From IMG/VR virus record IMGVR_UViG_3300009788_000164, positions 1 through 43,202 of that record: a DNA stretch of 43,202 bases. One strand, written 5' to 3'. Of the stretch, positions 1 to 8,342 are shown piece after piece; within the stretch, counting starts at the first letter, position 1, and each line of letters starts with the position of its first letter. Made by a program: the position numbers and the translations under genes. A model generated the notes under the pieces. The model did not search any database and was not told where the DNA came from. It was given only the letters and a program-made list of their open reading frames with translations. Origin of the DNA: a virus.

Positions 1-168
1 AGTCTCAAACCCGCAGTGGATTACAAAAGACGCATGTTCATCATACTGCTTTCGATAGACCTCCCTCAACCTGTCTATCAGGATAACAACCATGCCGTTC
101 ATCCTAAAGGCATCACCCCACTTCTCACGTGCATTGAATCCTCGCACCCAATCAAATAGCACACTCAT
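1..168 (-). CDS. Putative M15-type peptidase endolysin, N-terminal part (cut by window edge)
   Basis: Reads from an ATG at 168 to the window edge with no stop (56 residues seen). The segment FVIHCGFET near the edge resembles the start of the zinc-binding region of phage M15 D-Ala-D-Ala carboxypeptidase-type endolysins, where a helix with a motif like VVILIDRLREVY comes first. Such enzymes cut cell-wall peptide cross-links at lysis. The gene sits 4 bp downstream of a holin-like gene, the usual lysis pair. The catalytic His/Asp residues downstream are outside the window, so the family call rests on a short stretch. Confidence 0.45.
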   Translation of the reverse strand, partial: MSVLFDWVRGFNAREKWGDAFRMNGMVVILIDRLREVYRKQYDEHASFVIHCGFET

Positions 169-172
169 AGTT

Positions 173-403
173 CTACCCCGCCAGTGCAGTGATAAGGTTA
201 TAGCCAAGAATAGATACAAGCAACAGTATTATTGCCCATAGTTTCTTGTTGAAACTTTCTACCGTATTCTTTATTTCACCCACTATACCCTCCTGGTTGT
301 CCATCTTCTCTTCACACATCTTCTCCGTTTGAAGTTTCTTAGTTGTTAGAAACTTCGCTATAATGTCTCGTATAACTGCTCTGTCTTCCTCAGTGAATAT
401 CAT
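173..403 (-). CDS. Holin-like small membrane protein
   Basis: 76 residues: a charged N-terminal half with likely coiled-coil character, then one C-terminal membrane segment (about residues 54-74, LWAIILLLVSILGYN). This layout is like XhlA/hemolysin-type phage holin-associated proteins. It lies directly before the putative endolysin, which supports a lysis role. The ATG at 403 abuts the stop of the preceding gene. A tail-anchored protein of other function cannot be excluded. Confidence 0.5.
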   Translation of the reverse strand: MIFTEEDRAVIRDIIAKFLTTKKLQTEKMCEEKMDNQEGIVGEIKNTVESFNKKLWAIILLLVSILGYNLITALAG

Positions 404-1066
404 TTACCAAACTCTCCCTCCAGCAAGTTCCATTGCATTTGACATTAGCGCTACTCCAAGTCCAAGTGTCCCATCTAACAACTCATAGTTTTTAATATCC
501 CCAGATATTTGGGGGCCATTTGGCAACAGGTCGTAGGGGTTGTTGACCGCAAACAAATGTTGGAAAGCTGTACTTATAGACGTTACCGCAAGCGTATCAG
601 TCAAGGTAGTTCTTCCACTATCACTGTACATTTTTAATGTGAATGTTGTGCCTGACCTTGTAAGTGTAAAGTAGATTCTTACAGTAGCTCCCCAAGCTCC
701 TATATCAAATACATTACCAGTGCCAAATGTTTGGATGATAAGAAAATCCTCTGCACCAGAAGTCCTAGTAAATTGACACCAAAAGCTGGGTTCATCGTCA
801 TTTTCTGGCCTATGTTGGGCGTAGCTTTTTGCTGGTGTGTTTGTCATAGCAAGAGCATGCATACCAGCATTATTACTAGAAGCATTAATTACTGCATCCC
901 ACTCTATGCCCAGCGGTAAATCACCAAAAAAGGCCGCCCCATAATCCTTAACTACATTATGGTCAATCTCTGCCTTTAACAAAGTCACAGCTATAGTATT
1001 CGCTGATACCGTAAACCTACTATTAGCATCGTTTTCAGTAAATGTCGTAAAGTCTTCAAGTGGCAT
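404..1066 (-). CDS. Hypothetical virion-type protein, beta-rich
   Basis: 220 residues, rich in Thr, Ser, Gly, Asn and aromatic residues in short beta-like stretches, such as AWGATVRIYFTLTRSG followed by TFTLKMYSDSGRTTL. This resembles concanavalin-like carbohydrate-binding folds found on phage tails and capsids, but I recognise no specific family. It lies between virion-type genes and the lysis pair. Its start overlaps the upstream stop (TAATG). Confidence 0.6.
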   Translation of the reverse strand: MPLEDFTTFTENDANSRFTVSANTIAVTLLKAEIDHNVVKDYGAAFFGDLPLGIEWDAVINASSNNAGMHALAMTNTPAKSYAQHRPENDDEPSFWCQFTRTSGAEDFLIIQTFGTGNVFDIGAWGATVRIYFTLTRSGTTFTLKMYSDSGRTTLTDTLAVTSISTAFQHLFAVNNPYDLLPNGPQISGDIKNYELLDGTLGLGVALMSNAMELAGGRVW

Positions 1067-1395
1067 TATGGCCCCACTGTATTGATGATGTCTTTAGACA
1101 GGTCAGGGTTCCAGTAATGAAACTCCTTAGCATACTGTCTCCACTTCAATACCTCTTGTACTATCAAGTTTGATGCTGGCTCGAAGAGATTTGTTCTGTA
1201 ATCACCCCAACGAGCTACAGCTATGATTCGGTCAGCGTCAGTTATTTCTCCCTTACTAAACTTCTCCATGTCAGCGTTATACCTTGCGCCTTCAGCATTG
1301 TGTTCTATCTGCAACTTCTCCTGAAGGCCATAGGCATACGCTAGTTTGCTCCCTCCTGTAATACAGGTAATAGGATATACTACCTTAAGAGCCAC
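1066..1395 (-). CDS. Hypothetical protein in late block
   Basis: 109 residues, family not recognised. The start is GTG at 1395, sharing one base with the TAG of the gene before it (TAGTG) and preceded by a GAGG site, which indicates translational coupling. The central part (EKLQIEHNAEGARYNADMEK) looks helical, so a small joining or tail-completion role is possible, but nothing in it proves this. Confidence 0.6.
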   Translation of the reverse strand: MALKVVYPITCITGGSKLAYAYGLQEKLQIEHNAEGARYNADMEKFSKGEITDADRIIAVARWGDYRTNLFEPASNLIVQEVLKWRQYAKEFHYWNPDLSKDIINTVGP

Positions 1396-1718
1396 TATAC
1401 TTCCTCATACCAGATGTTGGTAGTACACGCATTAGTAGCCTTTGTAATGTTCAACGACTCATTGTAATCTGTAACTGGGAGTTTATCATAAGGAATAGCA
1501 CCCTGCATATTGAACCCATACTGTACGCCCTTCTCAAGATATGGACCTGCAGTGTACTTTGGCGTAGCCCCAAACTCTACGTTAGGGTCGCTAGTCTCAG
1601 CAGCATCAAAGCTAATATCCCAACGAACTAGTTTAAACTTCTTCTTTGGGTCAGCAGCTGCCACGATTATAGTAGCATTAGCATCACTTACATATGTTTT
1701 CATCTGTAACATTCCCAT
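1395..1718 (-). CDS. Hypothetical protein, possible small virion protein
   Basis: 107 residues, not recognised. ATG at 1718 follows a GGAG site (AGGAGCTCATT). The protein is beta-rich with an early hydrophobic stretch (ATIIVAAADPKKKFKL) and ends NIWYEEV. It lies in an uninterrupted minus-strand run downstream of capsid genes. Confidence 0.6.
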   Translation of the reverse strand: MGMLQMKTYVSDANATIIVAAADPKKKFKLVRWDISFDAAETSDPNVEFGATPKYTAGPYLEKGVQYGFNMQGAIPYDKLPVTDYNESLNITKATNACTTNIWYEEV

Positions 1719-1727
1719 AATGAGCTC

Positions 1728-2468
1728 CTATCTGAAAGACACGTTGGCATCAACTTCACCAGTGCCTGTTAGAGTTCTAAGCCATAACCTGCCATAGCGT
1801 TCGCCAGTGTTTTCAATGTTCCAGTTCGCGGACTGATTAGAAAGATCACTAGGGTCAAACTGATAACTGTCAACGTAGTCTGCCTGCATTGGTGCGTCTA
1901 CGAATGTAGCCGTAGTCACATCACTGGCGTCGGTCATGTCGTCAGTAGCTGCATCCCATCCGCCAGCGTCTGCGTCATTCGCAATAAGCACCTTTCCAAT
2001 TTCAAGAAGCCCCACACCATTTGTTACTGCATCTATTGCAGGAGTTGCTAGAACTGCACTAGCATAGGATTGTGAAGTCCCTGGCGGTTTAGTGGTGATA
2101 GTACCATCAGCAATAATATAAACTTTAAACCCACCAAACTTACTAGCTACAATGTTCGTAGCACCAGATAGTACAGTACCTGCAGCTACAGCAGCCTTAG
2201 TATAGTTGACACCTGCTATTCTATACGAAAAGGCGTAGTTTCTAATTCTCTCTGCAGTAGTACCTACAGCTAGTAGTGGGCTAGATATCAATCCTGTATC
2301 GCCATTAGACTTTGTATGCGAAGATTGCCACACTAGATCAATTACCGATATCTTCGCCGTGCCAAGACTTCTAAACCTAGGACGAATGTTGATTATACGA
2401 GTACCCTCAGGTATCCGTATATACTCCGTTGCCCCTACAGCAGATTGGGCGTTCATAAGTTTATGCAT
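1728..2468 (-). CDS. Hypothetical virion-type protein
   Basis: 246 residues from ATG at 2468. An upstream in-frame ATG at 2561 exists but would overlap the previous gene by about 100 bp; the site at 2468 has the SD GAGGAG at proper spacing. Composition is Ala/Thr/Ser/Gly-rich with alternating hydrophobic residues, typical of structural beta proteins. It includes a stretch TAAVAAGTVLSGATNIV and ends TGTGEVDANVSFR. No family recognised. Confidence 0.6.
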   Translation of the reverse strand: MHKLMNAQSAVGATEYIRIPEGTRIINIRPRFRSLGTAKISVIDLVWQSSHTKSNGDTGLISSPLLAVGTTAERIRNYAFSYRIAGVNYTKAAVAAGTVLSGATNIVASKFGGFKVYIIADGTITTKPPGTSQSYASAVLATPAIDAVTNGVGLLEIGKVLIANDADAGGWDAATDDMTDASDVTTATFVDAPMQADYVDSYQFDPSDLSNQSANWNIENTGERYGRLWLRTLTGTGEVDANVSFR

Positions 2469-3201
2469 CTTTATTCTCCTCGTGGTATAGTACTGGAGGT
2501 TCACACAAAGGTCTACCTTCGGTGTATAGCTTATATGTAATATCACCTCTATCATATGCAAACTTCACCCATTTACGATAGATGTTAATAAGCATGTACT
2601 CAGGAGGTAACGCTAAAAAACTGTCGAGTACAAACTTATCAGTGACATAGGCTTCAAAGTCCTCTTGGTCAGGTTTCAACTCCCATTTGTCTGAAGGGCC
2701 CTTACCTCCTTGGTCAGGTGGGAGTTCGTACTCAGTACATCCTCGTTTGAGATATACAGGTATATCAGGTGAAATCTGTTTACTGATAGCATTTCGCACT
2801 ACGGCGTAGCGTTTACGGCCCTCTTCCAATGACCGTGTGTAGAAGTACCCACCATAATTGCCAAAGGCATAAGGTCGCAACTCAATTCCACATTTGCTAT
2901 AGAAGCCAAGTATATCTTGTACTTCCTTAAGTTGATACAACTCCTTTAAAGTGCGAGGTTTTACTACGACCTTATAACAACTCATGCAGCCAATAGGAAT
3001 AATTTTGAAGCATTTGAATAATATCTCATTCCAGAATTCACAAGATAGAGCGTGGTGAAAGTTAGTAAATACCCAAGGTGAATCCCAAGACCTAGCAATC
3101 TTGCGATCAATCTTACCATCGCCACGGATGTATAGTGCACCCTTAACGAATTGTGGAGCTAATGTTTCCATTATGTCTTTATCACTGTGGCCGAAGTACA
3201 T
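2461..3201 (-). CDS. Hypothetical protein in late block
   Basis: 246 residues from ATG at 3201, chosen because GGAGG lies 4 bases upstream; the longer frame needs a TTG at 3213 that sits on that SD. The protein is rich in aromatic and charged residues, quite unlike its beta-rich neighbours, with a Cys pair (GCMSCYKVV) near residue 75. It looks enzymatic or regulatory rather than structural, but I do not recognise it. Its end overlaps the next gene by 8 bp. Confidence 0.55.
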   Translation of the reverse strand: MYFGHSDKDIMETLAPQFVKGALYIRGDGKIDRKIARSWDSPWVFTNFHHALSCEFWNEILFKCFKIIPIGCMSCYKVVVKPRTLKELYQLKEVQDILGFYSKCGIELRPYAFGNYGGYFYTRSLEEGRKRYAVVRNAISKQISPDIPVYLKRGCTEYELPPDQGGKGPSDKWELKPDQEDFEAYVTDKFVLDSFLALPPEYMLINIYRKWVKFAYDRGDITYKLYTEGRPLCEPPVLYHEENKDA

Positions 3202-3223
3202 TACTTCCTCCAAATTGTTATAC

Positions 3224-3285
3224 TACCATTCATCGAATGAACGCACCTTTTGTAAATCCGTGGGAGGGCATGACATCACCCTCCC
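3224..3285 (-). other. Two hairpins between late genes
   Basis: On the transcribed minus strand a GGGAGGG/CCCTCCC stem (3279-3285 with 3262-3268, 10-base loop) is followed by a TTCAT-CGA-ATGAA hairpin (3229-3241). No T run follows, so this is not a standard terminator. It could slow or process the late transcript between the 54-residue gene and the next one. Confidence 0.4.
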
Positions 3286-3294
3286 TATCGGACC

Positions 3295-3459
3295 TTACTC
3301 GATTTCCACTTCTTCTACCCTGCCAAAGTACACTTCTTTTGTACCATTGCAGTTTGGACAAGTAACCATGACTGCATCACCGTTGCCATGGCTTACTACA
3401 ATCTCCCCGTCGTCATTACAACGAATACAAGGTATGTACAAAATAAGTTTGGATGGCAT
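3295..3459 (-). CDS. Small zinc-ribbon protein
   Basis: 54 residues from ATG at 3459 with an AGAGG site upstream. Two CxxC pairs (CIRC at 11-14 and CPNC at 34-37) separated by a short beta region form a classic zinc ribbon similar to DnaJ-type or rubredoxin-like knuckles. Its function is unknown. It is the only Cys-paired small protein in the late block; the rest are in the early block. Confidence 0.6.
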   Translation of the reverse strand: MPSKLILYIPCIRCNDDGEIVVSHGNGDAVMVTCPNCNGTKEVYFGRVEEVEIE

Positions 3460-3471
3460 CAGTTACCTCTC

Positions 3472-4455
3472 TTAGCTCTCATCATGCGTGTGAGCTATGC
3501 CGGTGTTTAAGTTACCAGAACCAGCGTTCATGTAACCACAGAGGTAGAGCTTTGTGTTATCAGCAGCCACCCAGTTAGTGACTAACCCAAACAAACCACC
3601 ACCCTGAATTAAGACATACCCACCTATAGTGTTGGTAACTACCATAGCAACTGTCATTGTAAAGTTGAGGTTGCTATTGATGAATAGACAGTCCTCAAAG
3701 ATGATGTACCTGTCAACACTACCCGTTGGGAAGTTGCAGAACAGTGCGCCAGTAGCACCAGCGTACTTGGTAATGCGACATCTGATGAACTGGTGACGTA
3801 CAGCTGTTGAAGCAAACTGCAACACAGCATTAGCACCTGCACCTGATGTAATAGTGTCCACACCAAATGTGCAGTCCTCCCACGTATTCTCACCATCACC
3901 AGTAACAGTCATACTGGAAGAGCTAGCATGAGCTGCACCTGTAATATGACCTCCACCAGCTATATGACAGTTAGAGAAGTAATTCCTCTGCCCAGTCATA
4001 GCAATCGCTGTATTAGCCGAGCCTGTAGGAAAGTCGTGGAACACATGGACGTTAGACCAGATGCAACCGTTAGCTGTAAAGTCAATCATTGTAGCGACTC
4101 TCGTAGAACCCGAGGCCCACTCGATCTTAGCACGGTTAGCAACCCTACTAGGTGCACAAACACCTATTAGATGCGTAGCGTTCTTAGCCCATACAAGCTG
4201 TGCAGTGATGTATGCAAAACCAGTACTAGCTCCATCACCGATAAGATACACTGTATCGTTCTTACCAGCTGTGCATACGCTATAGGCCTGTGCAATAGTC
4301 TTGAAGGCCTTGCGTACACTCTTACCGTTGTTACCGTCAGCGCCGTTGACGTAGTCAACGAAGTATGCCTGCCCAGTCAGTGGCATCTGAGCACCACCAG
4401 TGATAGGCACACCACCTACAGTAAGAGCACTAAATGCTGAAGGGTTTCCTGACAT
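3472..4455 (-). CDS. Right-handed beta-helix (pectate-lyase-like) virion protein
   Basis: 327 residues. It opens with AYFVDYVNGADGNNGKS, then AFKTIAQAY, the typical lead-in of phage pectate-lyase-fold proteins. It then shows repeated short strands with N/G/C ladders (TANGCIWSNVHVF, RNYFSNCHIAGG, ENTWEDCTFGVD, YIIFEDCLFINSN), as expected of stacked beta-helix coils. Such proteins decorate capsids or serve as fibres that bind or degrade surface sugars. It follows the major capsid protein, separated by a structured 142-bp spacer. Catalytic residues are not evident. Confidence 0.65.
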   Translation of the reverse strand: MSGNPSAFSALTVGGVPITGGAQMPLTGQAYFVDYVNGADGNNGKSVRKAFKTIAQAYSVCTAGKNDTVYLIGDGASTGFAYITAQLVWAKNATHLIGVCAPSRVANRAKIEWASGSTRVATMIDFTANGCIWSNVHVFHDFPTGSANTAIAMTGQRNYFSNCHIAGGGHITGAAHASSSSMTVTGDGENTWEDCTFGVDTITSGAGANAVLQFASTAVRHQFIRCRITKYAGATGALFCNFPTGSVDRYIIFEDCLFINSNLNFTMTVAMVVTNTIGGYVLIQGGGLFGLVTNWVAADNTKLYLCGYMNAGSGNLNTGIAHTHDES

Positions 4456-4597
4456 CCTTAGCTCCTTCTATCTCTACGCCTCCGGAGAGGAGCAGGCGAC
4501 TTTGTCTTTTGGACAATACTCGGTCTGCTCCCCACCTTCAGCTGCCTCTTTACTAGAGGCCGTTCAGGGCTTCTTGTAACTCGCCCGCGTCCCATGA
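4456..4597 (-). other. Structured intercistronic spacer after the capsid gene
   Basis: 142 bp without an ORF. Features: a nested dyad with outer arms GGAGCAG (4489-4495) and CTGCTCC (4525-4531), inner arms TTGTC/GACAA (4502-4506, 4512-4516), and a separate GCCTCT/AGAGGC hairpin (4544-4549, 4555-4560). There is no T run on the minus strand, so it may be an RNA-processing or stability element that uncouples capsid expression from downstream genes, or a leaky terminator. Confidence 0.45.
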
Positions 4598-5509
4598 TTA
4601 CTCGCTCCCACCACCAGGACTTCCAAATATGTTCCTAGGGTCAGTCCAACCAGGAACACACCTGTAGGTTGTCTTATACTTCGCGTTGTCTGAATCGAAG
4701 TCGTTGTCCTGACTGAAGTCAGGCTTACGCCTCCAGAACCAGAGCATGCCGTTAGGGATATCGGTCTTCATGAACCATGAGTCCGTATCCGTAAGCCAGT
4801 GCATCATCTGATAACCACCAGGCATGGAATTCTGCCCAGGGTTATAATCGTTGTTAGCTGTGTCAGGCAGCTGAGCTGACTTCAGAATGCGCTGAGCGTT
4901 CCACTCATTACTCGGATGAATAATGAGTTTCTGCGCAGTAGCAGGGACTTGTAAGCCCCTGTTGTCGATGAACTGAGTGCCAACGTCAATCATCATCTGC
5001 TCATACGATGTGATGTCAAGGTCAGCAGGGTTAGTCAGCTCATTACGATAGGTACCGCCCTCACGGGTGGTGTGTAAGAGGGAGCAAAGCTCCAGTCCGT
5101 CACCACCTGCGTAGGCTGCAGTAAACGCCCTGTTGAGGACGTTAGCACCTATGATCTCAACGGAGTGCCTACCACTACGAGCAAGACCCTTAGTGAGCTT
5201 GTTCATCTTGCTATAGAGATCATCCTCATACATGGTACGAGTGATTATTACACCCAGACCATATGATACCGGCGTGTACCGCTTGCTGTAGCCTTCAGCG
5301 ATGGTGTCGTATGATACGGCATCACCTTCAGGCATGGTCGGTACTAGACCAGTCCCAACGAGTTCCTGATCATCCTCATAGTTCCGCTTCGTGCTAACGA
5401 CCTGGAAGACCTTATCAAACTCAGTCGCCCTGTCGTTATACTCAATACCAAACAGAACTCGAAGACCAGGAGCCATGAGGGATGAGAAATTGTCTGTAAA
5501 TGCTGGCAT
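4598..5509 (-). CDS. Major capsid protein (HK97 fold)
   Basis: 303 residues, consistent with phage major head proteins. Recognisable features are an N-terminal arm, the region YGLGVIITRTMYEDDLYSK (helix of the P domain), AAYAGGDGLELCSLLHTTREGG, and the C-terminal WRRKPDFSQDND/AKYKTTYRC strands typical of phage capsid proteins of this length. It is preceded by a decoration-like gene and a scaffold-like gene in the standard head-module order. SD AGGAGG precedes the ATG at 5509. No HK97-like protease domain is fused. Confidence 0.85.
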   Translation of the reverse strand: MPAFTDNFSSLMAPGLRVLFGIEYNDRATEFDKVFQVVSTKRNYEDDQELVGTGLVPTMPEGDAVSYDTIAEGYSKRYTPVSYGLGVIITRTMYEDDLYSKMNKLTKGLARSGRHSVEIIGANVLNRAFTAAYAGGDGLELCSLLHTTREGGTYRNELTNPADLDITSYEQMMIDVGTQFIDNRGLQVPATAQKLIIHPSNEWNAQRILKSAQLPDTANNDYNPGQNSMPGGYQMMHWLTDTDSWFMKTDIPNGMLWFWRRKPDFSQDNDFDSDNAKYKTTYRCVPGWTDPRNIFGSPGGGSE

Positions 5510-5521
5510 GTTTCATCCCTC

Positions 5522-6040
5522 CTAGGTAGCGGCGTAAGGGGCTTTAAACCTGTGCTGGTTAAAACGTACTAGCACATCGGTATGCCCGCTACTTGACCAG
5601 TTGTTAGACGGAGTCTCTATGATACCCATTACCATAAAGGCTGTCGTCGTGCTTAGTGAAGCAATGTCCAACTCGTGGGTGGACTTGCTATACACAGATG
5701 AACCAGCACCTGCATTGATCTTTGCAGTCTGTCCAACCATGCTTGCAGTCGCGCTTGTACCAGTGATAGTCTGAATACCAAACAACTGTTCAGGGTCGTC
5801 ATAGACCTTCAACGAGCCTACAGAGCTGGCATCAGTAGTGACTGCGTGCGCTGCTACACCTACAAGGTCAGTTGTAGCCGAGGCTATTGAAGCGACGGAG
5901 ATTTGGGCACTTACAAGCTTGACCGCATCACCTACGCGTATAGTCTGACTCACCTTTACAACATACTCACGTGACCTTATCTCACCGCCCACAAGGCTTT
6001 TAACAGGCCAAAAGCCCTTTGCTGCATCTTTATTCGCCAT
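5522..6040 (-). CDS. Putative capsid decoration/stabilisation protein
   Basis: 172 residues, beta-rich with many Ala, Ser, Thr and Val (QTIRVGDAVKLVSAQ, TDLVGVAAHAVTTDAS). The IRVGDAVKL/GVA pattern resembles phage head decoration proteins of the DUF2190/gpD type. It lies immediately upstream of the major capsid gene, where such proteins are normally encoded. SD GGAGG at 8 bases from ATG. Confidence 0.6.
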   Translation of the reverse strand: MANKDAAKGFWPVKSLVGGEIRSREYVVKVSQTIRVGDAVKLVSAQISVASIASATTDLVGVAAHAVTTDASSVGSLKVYDDPEQLFGIQTITGTSATASMVGQTAKINAGAGSSVYSKSTHELDIASLSTTTAFMVMGIIETPSNNWSSSGHTDVLVRFNQHRFKAPYAAT

Positions 6041-6052
6041 TTAGGCTTCCTC

Positions 6053-6682
6053 CTAGAGTGATGCTTCCTCTTTGAGGACCTTACCGCCTTCACCGAGAGC
6101 GCCATAATGTTTACTGCCGTCTCGTTGCGCTTCCTCATTATCAGCCTCAAGTTTTGACTGTAACAAGTCTTTAGTTCGGCCCTCAAAGTAAGCTGTACGT
6201 TTAGCCATGATTAATCGGGGCAGTTTCATGAGAATCATCTCACGGACCTGAACTGTGGAATCAGTACGAGCGCCGTCTACCATTGTAGGACGGAATTCAG
6301 TCTCAACCTTGGTTCCGTCTACTACGACGGTAGTCCAATGTTCGAGTAGCTTCTTATCGATTTCACGTTTGCTACACCACCTGAGACCATGATCTGGGAA
6401 CATGTCCTTTACCCACTGAGGCACATCTAGTAATGATGCTGGGCGCCAGTCGAAGTCTTCCATATCAGTCATCTCAGTTAAACTCTTCTTTGGCAACGCG
6501 TCAGCTTCGGCTTTGCGCTGAGCTATAACTTCTGCTGTTGTAGGCTGTTCATCAGGAGTTGGCTCAATACTCGGAGGCGACTCCTGGGCTGATTCTAATG
6601 ACCGTTGTTTGGCCTGTTGAGCTTGCTCCATTGCTGTAAGCGGCTTACGGTCTTCTGGTTTTGACGCTTGTGAGTTATCCAT
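6053..6682 (-). CDS. Virion-associated protein, unknown
   Basis: 209 residues. The first 60 are low-complexity Gln/Glu/Pro/Ala and probably disordered. The rest contains a folded segment with PQWVKDMFPDHGLRWCSKRE, then VREMILMKLPRLIMAKRTAY and a charged C-terminus. It lies between scaffold-like and decoration-like genes, so an assembly or minor head role is likely. The ATG at 6682 overlaps the stop of the scaffold-like gene. Confidence 0.55.
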   Translation of the reverse strand: MDNSQASKPEDRKPLTAMEQAQQAKQRSLESAQESPPSIEPTPDEQPTTAEVIAQRKAEADALPKKSLTEMTDMEDFDWRPASLLDVPQWVKDMFPDHGLRWCSKREIDKKLLEHWTTVVVDGTKVETEFRPTMVDGARTDSTVQVREMILMKLPRLIMAKRTAYFEGRTKDLLQSKLEADNEEAQRDGSKHYGALGEGGKVLKEEASL

Positions 6683-7713
6683 TATACGGGTTCCCCTTTA
6701 TTTGCCTTAGCTTTAGCGAAATCCTCAAAAGGGACACCCATACCCTTTGCAAGCTCTTGCTCAACAGCTGAGAGTCTAACTGTCTTCCCAGCGACAGGGG
6801 CACCTTGTGTCTGTCCACCCTCAGGGCTAGGGGGAGCATCGCCGGCGCCACCTTTGCCATTTCCCTTATCATCTACCTTGTTACCAGCCATGCGATTGCT
6901 CACCTCCTTCAAACGCTCTGCATAAGATACGTTCGCCCACTTAGGGTCTTTCATAAGGTTATTATCAATGTCGATTGCTTCACTAGCCTTGATAGGATTG
7001 TAGTCAGGACCTCCCTTAACATTCCAAGGGTTGTCAGCATTGAACGCTGTCATAGCTGCAGTGAACTCTACCTTGTCCTGTGCTTCTGTAGCAGGAGCAG
7101 CTGCAGGTTCTGGCCCCGCTTCAAGCAATAGTTTCTCATCCCTTATTTCAACCTTTACCTCATGCGCTTGGTTGGCTAGCTTATCATACTCCTCAAAGTT
7201 CATGTCCTCTTTTGCAGCTGCTTGCTTTGATGTAATGTCAGCGAGTCTTGTGTTAAGTCCAGTTAAACGGCTCTCAGCAGACCCTGATTCAATCTGGTTT
7301 TTGAGCTCAGCGTTCTGGTCAGTTAAAGTCTGAAGCATGGACTTCACAGTCTGCATAGCTTCGGACTTGTCTATGCCCTCAGCCAACTGGCGCTTCATGT
7401 CTTTGTTCTCAGCATACAGCTTTACAAACTTGTCATGGTTAGGGCCAGGCTTGCCATCCTTGTCGATGAAGCCATCTTCAAACATCGACTGTTTGTGAGG
7501 GTCGTCAAAGACAACTTCTTTCTTATCGTCAGGCTTCTTATCATCAGCCTTTGGCTCATCCTTCTTATCTTTTACAGGCTCTACTTTAACGTCAGTCTTG
7601 TCCTCTGGCAACGTCACATCAACTGCACCCTTATCTGTAGGCGCAGGCTGAGCTTTGTCCTCAAACAAGACTTCACCTTTAGGCTTGTCGTCTTTAATCT
7701 TCTCTTCTGCCAT
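6682..7713 (-). CDS. Putative capsid scaffolding protein
   Basis: 343 residues, highly charged. There is a Lys/Asp/Glu-rich disordered N-terminus (KVEPVKDKKDEPKADDKKP), a central coiled coil (about 115-200, MQTVKSMLQTLTDQNAELK), and a Gly/Pro-rich linker before a short C-terminal helix. This is the usual make-up of phage scaffolds that template procapsid assembly and then leave. Position between portal/chaperonin genes and the capsid gene fits. No protease is seen. Confidence 0.65.
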   Translation of the reverse strand: MAEEKIKDDKPKGEVLFEDKAQPAPTDKGAVDVTLPEDKTDVKVEPVKDKKDEPKADDKKPDDKKEVVFDDPHKQSMFEDGFIDKDGKPGPNHDKFVKLYAENKDMKRQLAEGIDKSEAMQTVKSMLQTLTDQNAELKNQIESGSAESRLTGLNTRLADITSKQAAAKEDMNFEEYDKLANQAHEVKVEIRDEKLLLEAGPEPAAAPATEAQDKVEFTAAMTAFNADNPWNVKGGPDYNPIKASEAIDIDNNLMKDPKWANVSYAERLKEVSNRMAGNKVDDKGNGKGGAGDAPPSPEGGQTQGAPVAGKTVRLSAVEQELAKGMGVPFEDFAKAKANKGEPV

Positions 7714-8071
7714 TTCCCTTATCCTCTACGCGCACCTTAGCGATTAAGTCCATCTCTTTAATACAGCGGAGTTTCTGCCCACCACGTCTGAAAGTAAACC
7801 CCGAGTACTGTCCGTGGTATATGTGATCGCCTATTTCAACAAGCTGGACCAAATTACCACAGGCAATAACTATGCCTTCGTTTGTAGCCATTTCACGTGA
7901 GTTTTCTGGAACCCAGATGGCCCCTGTCTGCTCAATCTCAAGAGGGATTATAATAATGCGCTCGTTAAAAGGAGTCATGTCGAACTCCCTTAGCGCCTTA
8001 TCAAAGTCAATCTCCTTAAGAATGACATCACGCTCTTTGCTAGTTACTGTCCTTCGCACCTGCTGTTCCAC
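7694..8071 (-). CDS. GroES-like co-chaperonin
   Basis: 125 residues from a GTG at 8071, chosen because GGAGG (8081-8085) is 9 bases upstream; an ATG further upstream at 8137 would add a K/R-rich stretch that only mirrors the neighbour's Glu tract. The core FNERIIIIPLEIEQTGAIWVP, then EGIVIACG, EIGDHIYHGQYSGFTF and LRCIKEMDLIAKV follow the GroES beta-barrel order (mobile loop, VGD-x-V-x-F-x-x-Y-x-G, EDDILA end). It would cap the host GroEL. It sits inside the capsid module, as expected if it helps fold the capsid protein like T4 gp31. Its end overlaps the scaffold gene by 20 bp. Confidence 0.75.
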   Translation of the reverse strand: MEQQVRRTVTSKERDVILKEIDFDKALREFDMTPFNERIIIIPLEIEQTGAIWVPENSREMATNEGIVIACGNLVQLVEIGDHIYHGQYSGFTFRRGGQKLRCIKEMDLIAKVRVEDKGNGRRED

Positions 8072-8342
8072 TTTCCATTTCCTCCTTTCGTTTCTTCTCT
8101 TCCTCTTCCTCTTCCTCCGTAGGAGTACCAAGGTCACTTAGAAAGTCTATAGCAATGTTCAGACCTTTAGCTTCTGATACTAGCCTTGCCATCGCATCAC
8201 TGTCCGATGCACCCATAGTGAAGATTAAATGTGTATCTCGTAACTGGATTAGCATCTGTATTGCATCCTTTGTTACAGCCTGTTGAAGCCAGTCTTTGTA
8301 ATCTCCTCTTCCAAATTCTCTGTCTGGAGTAACTTTGCTCAT
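8040..8342 (-). CDS. Small acidic hypothetical protein after portal
   Basis: 100 residues. A helical region (DWLQQAVTKDAIQMLIQLRDTHL) is followed by a run of seven Glu (about residues 76-82) and a Lys/Glu tail. It overlaps the portal stop by 4 bp at its start and the co-chaperonin by 32 bp at its end, so all three are translationally coupled. Not recognised; it could be a head-assembly cofactor. Confidence 0.55.
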   Translation of the reverse strand: MSKVTPDREFGRGDYKDWLQQAVTKDAIQMLIQLRDTHLIFTMGASDSDAMARLVSEAKGLNIAIDFLSDLGTPTEEEEEEEKKRKEEMESGTAGAKDSN

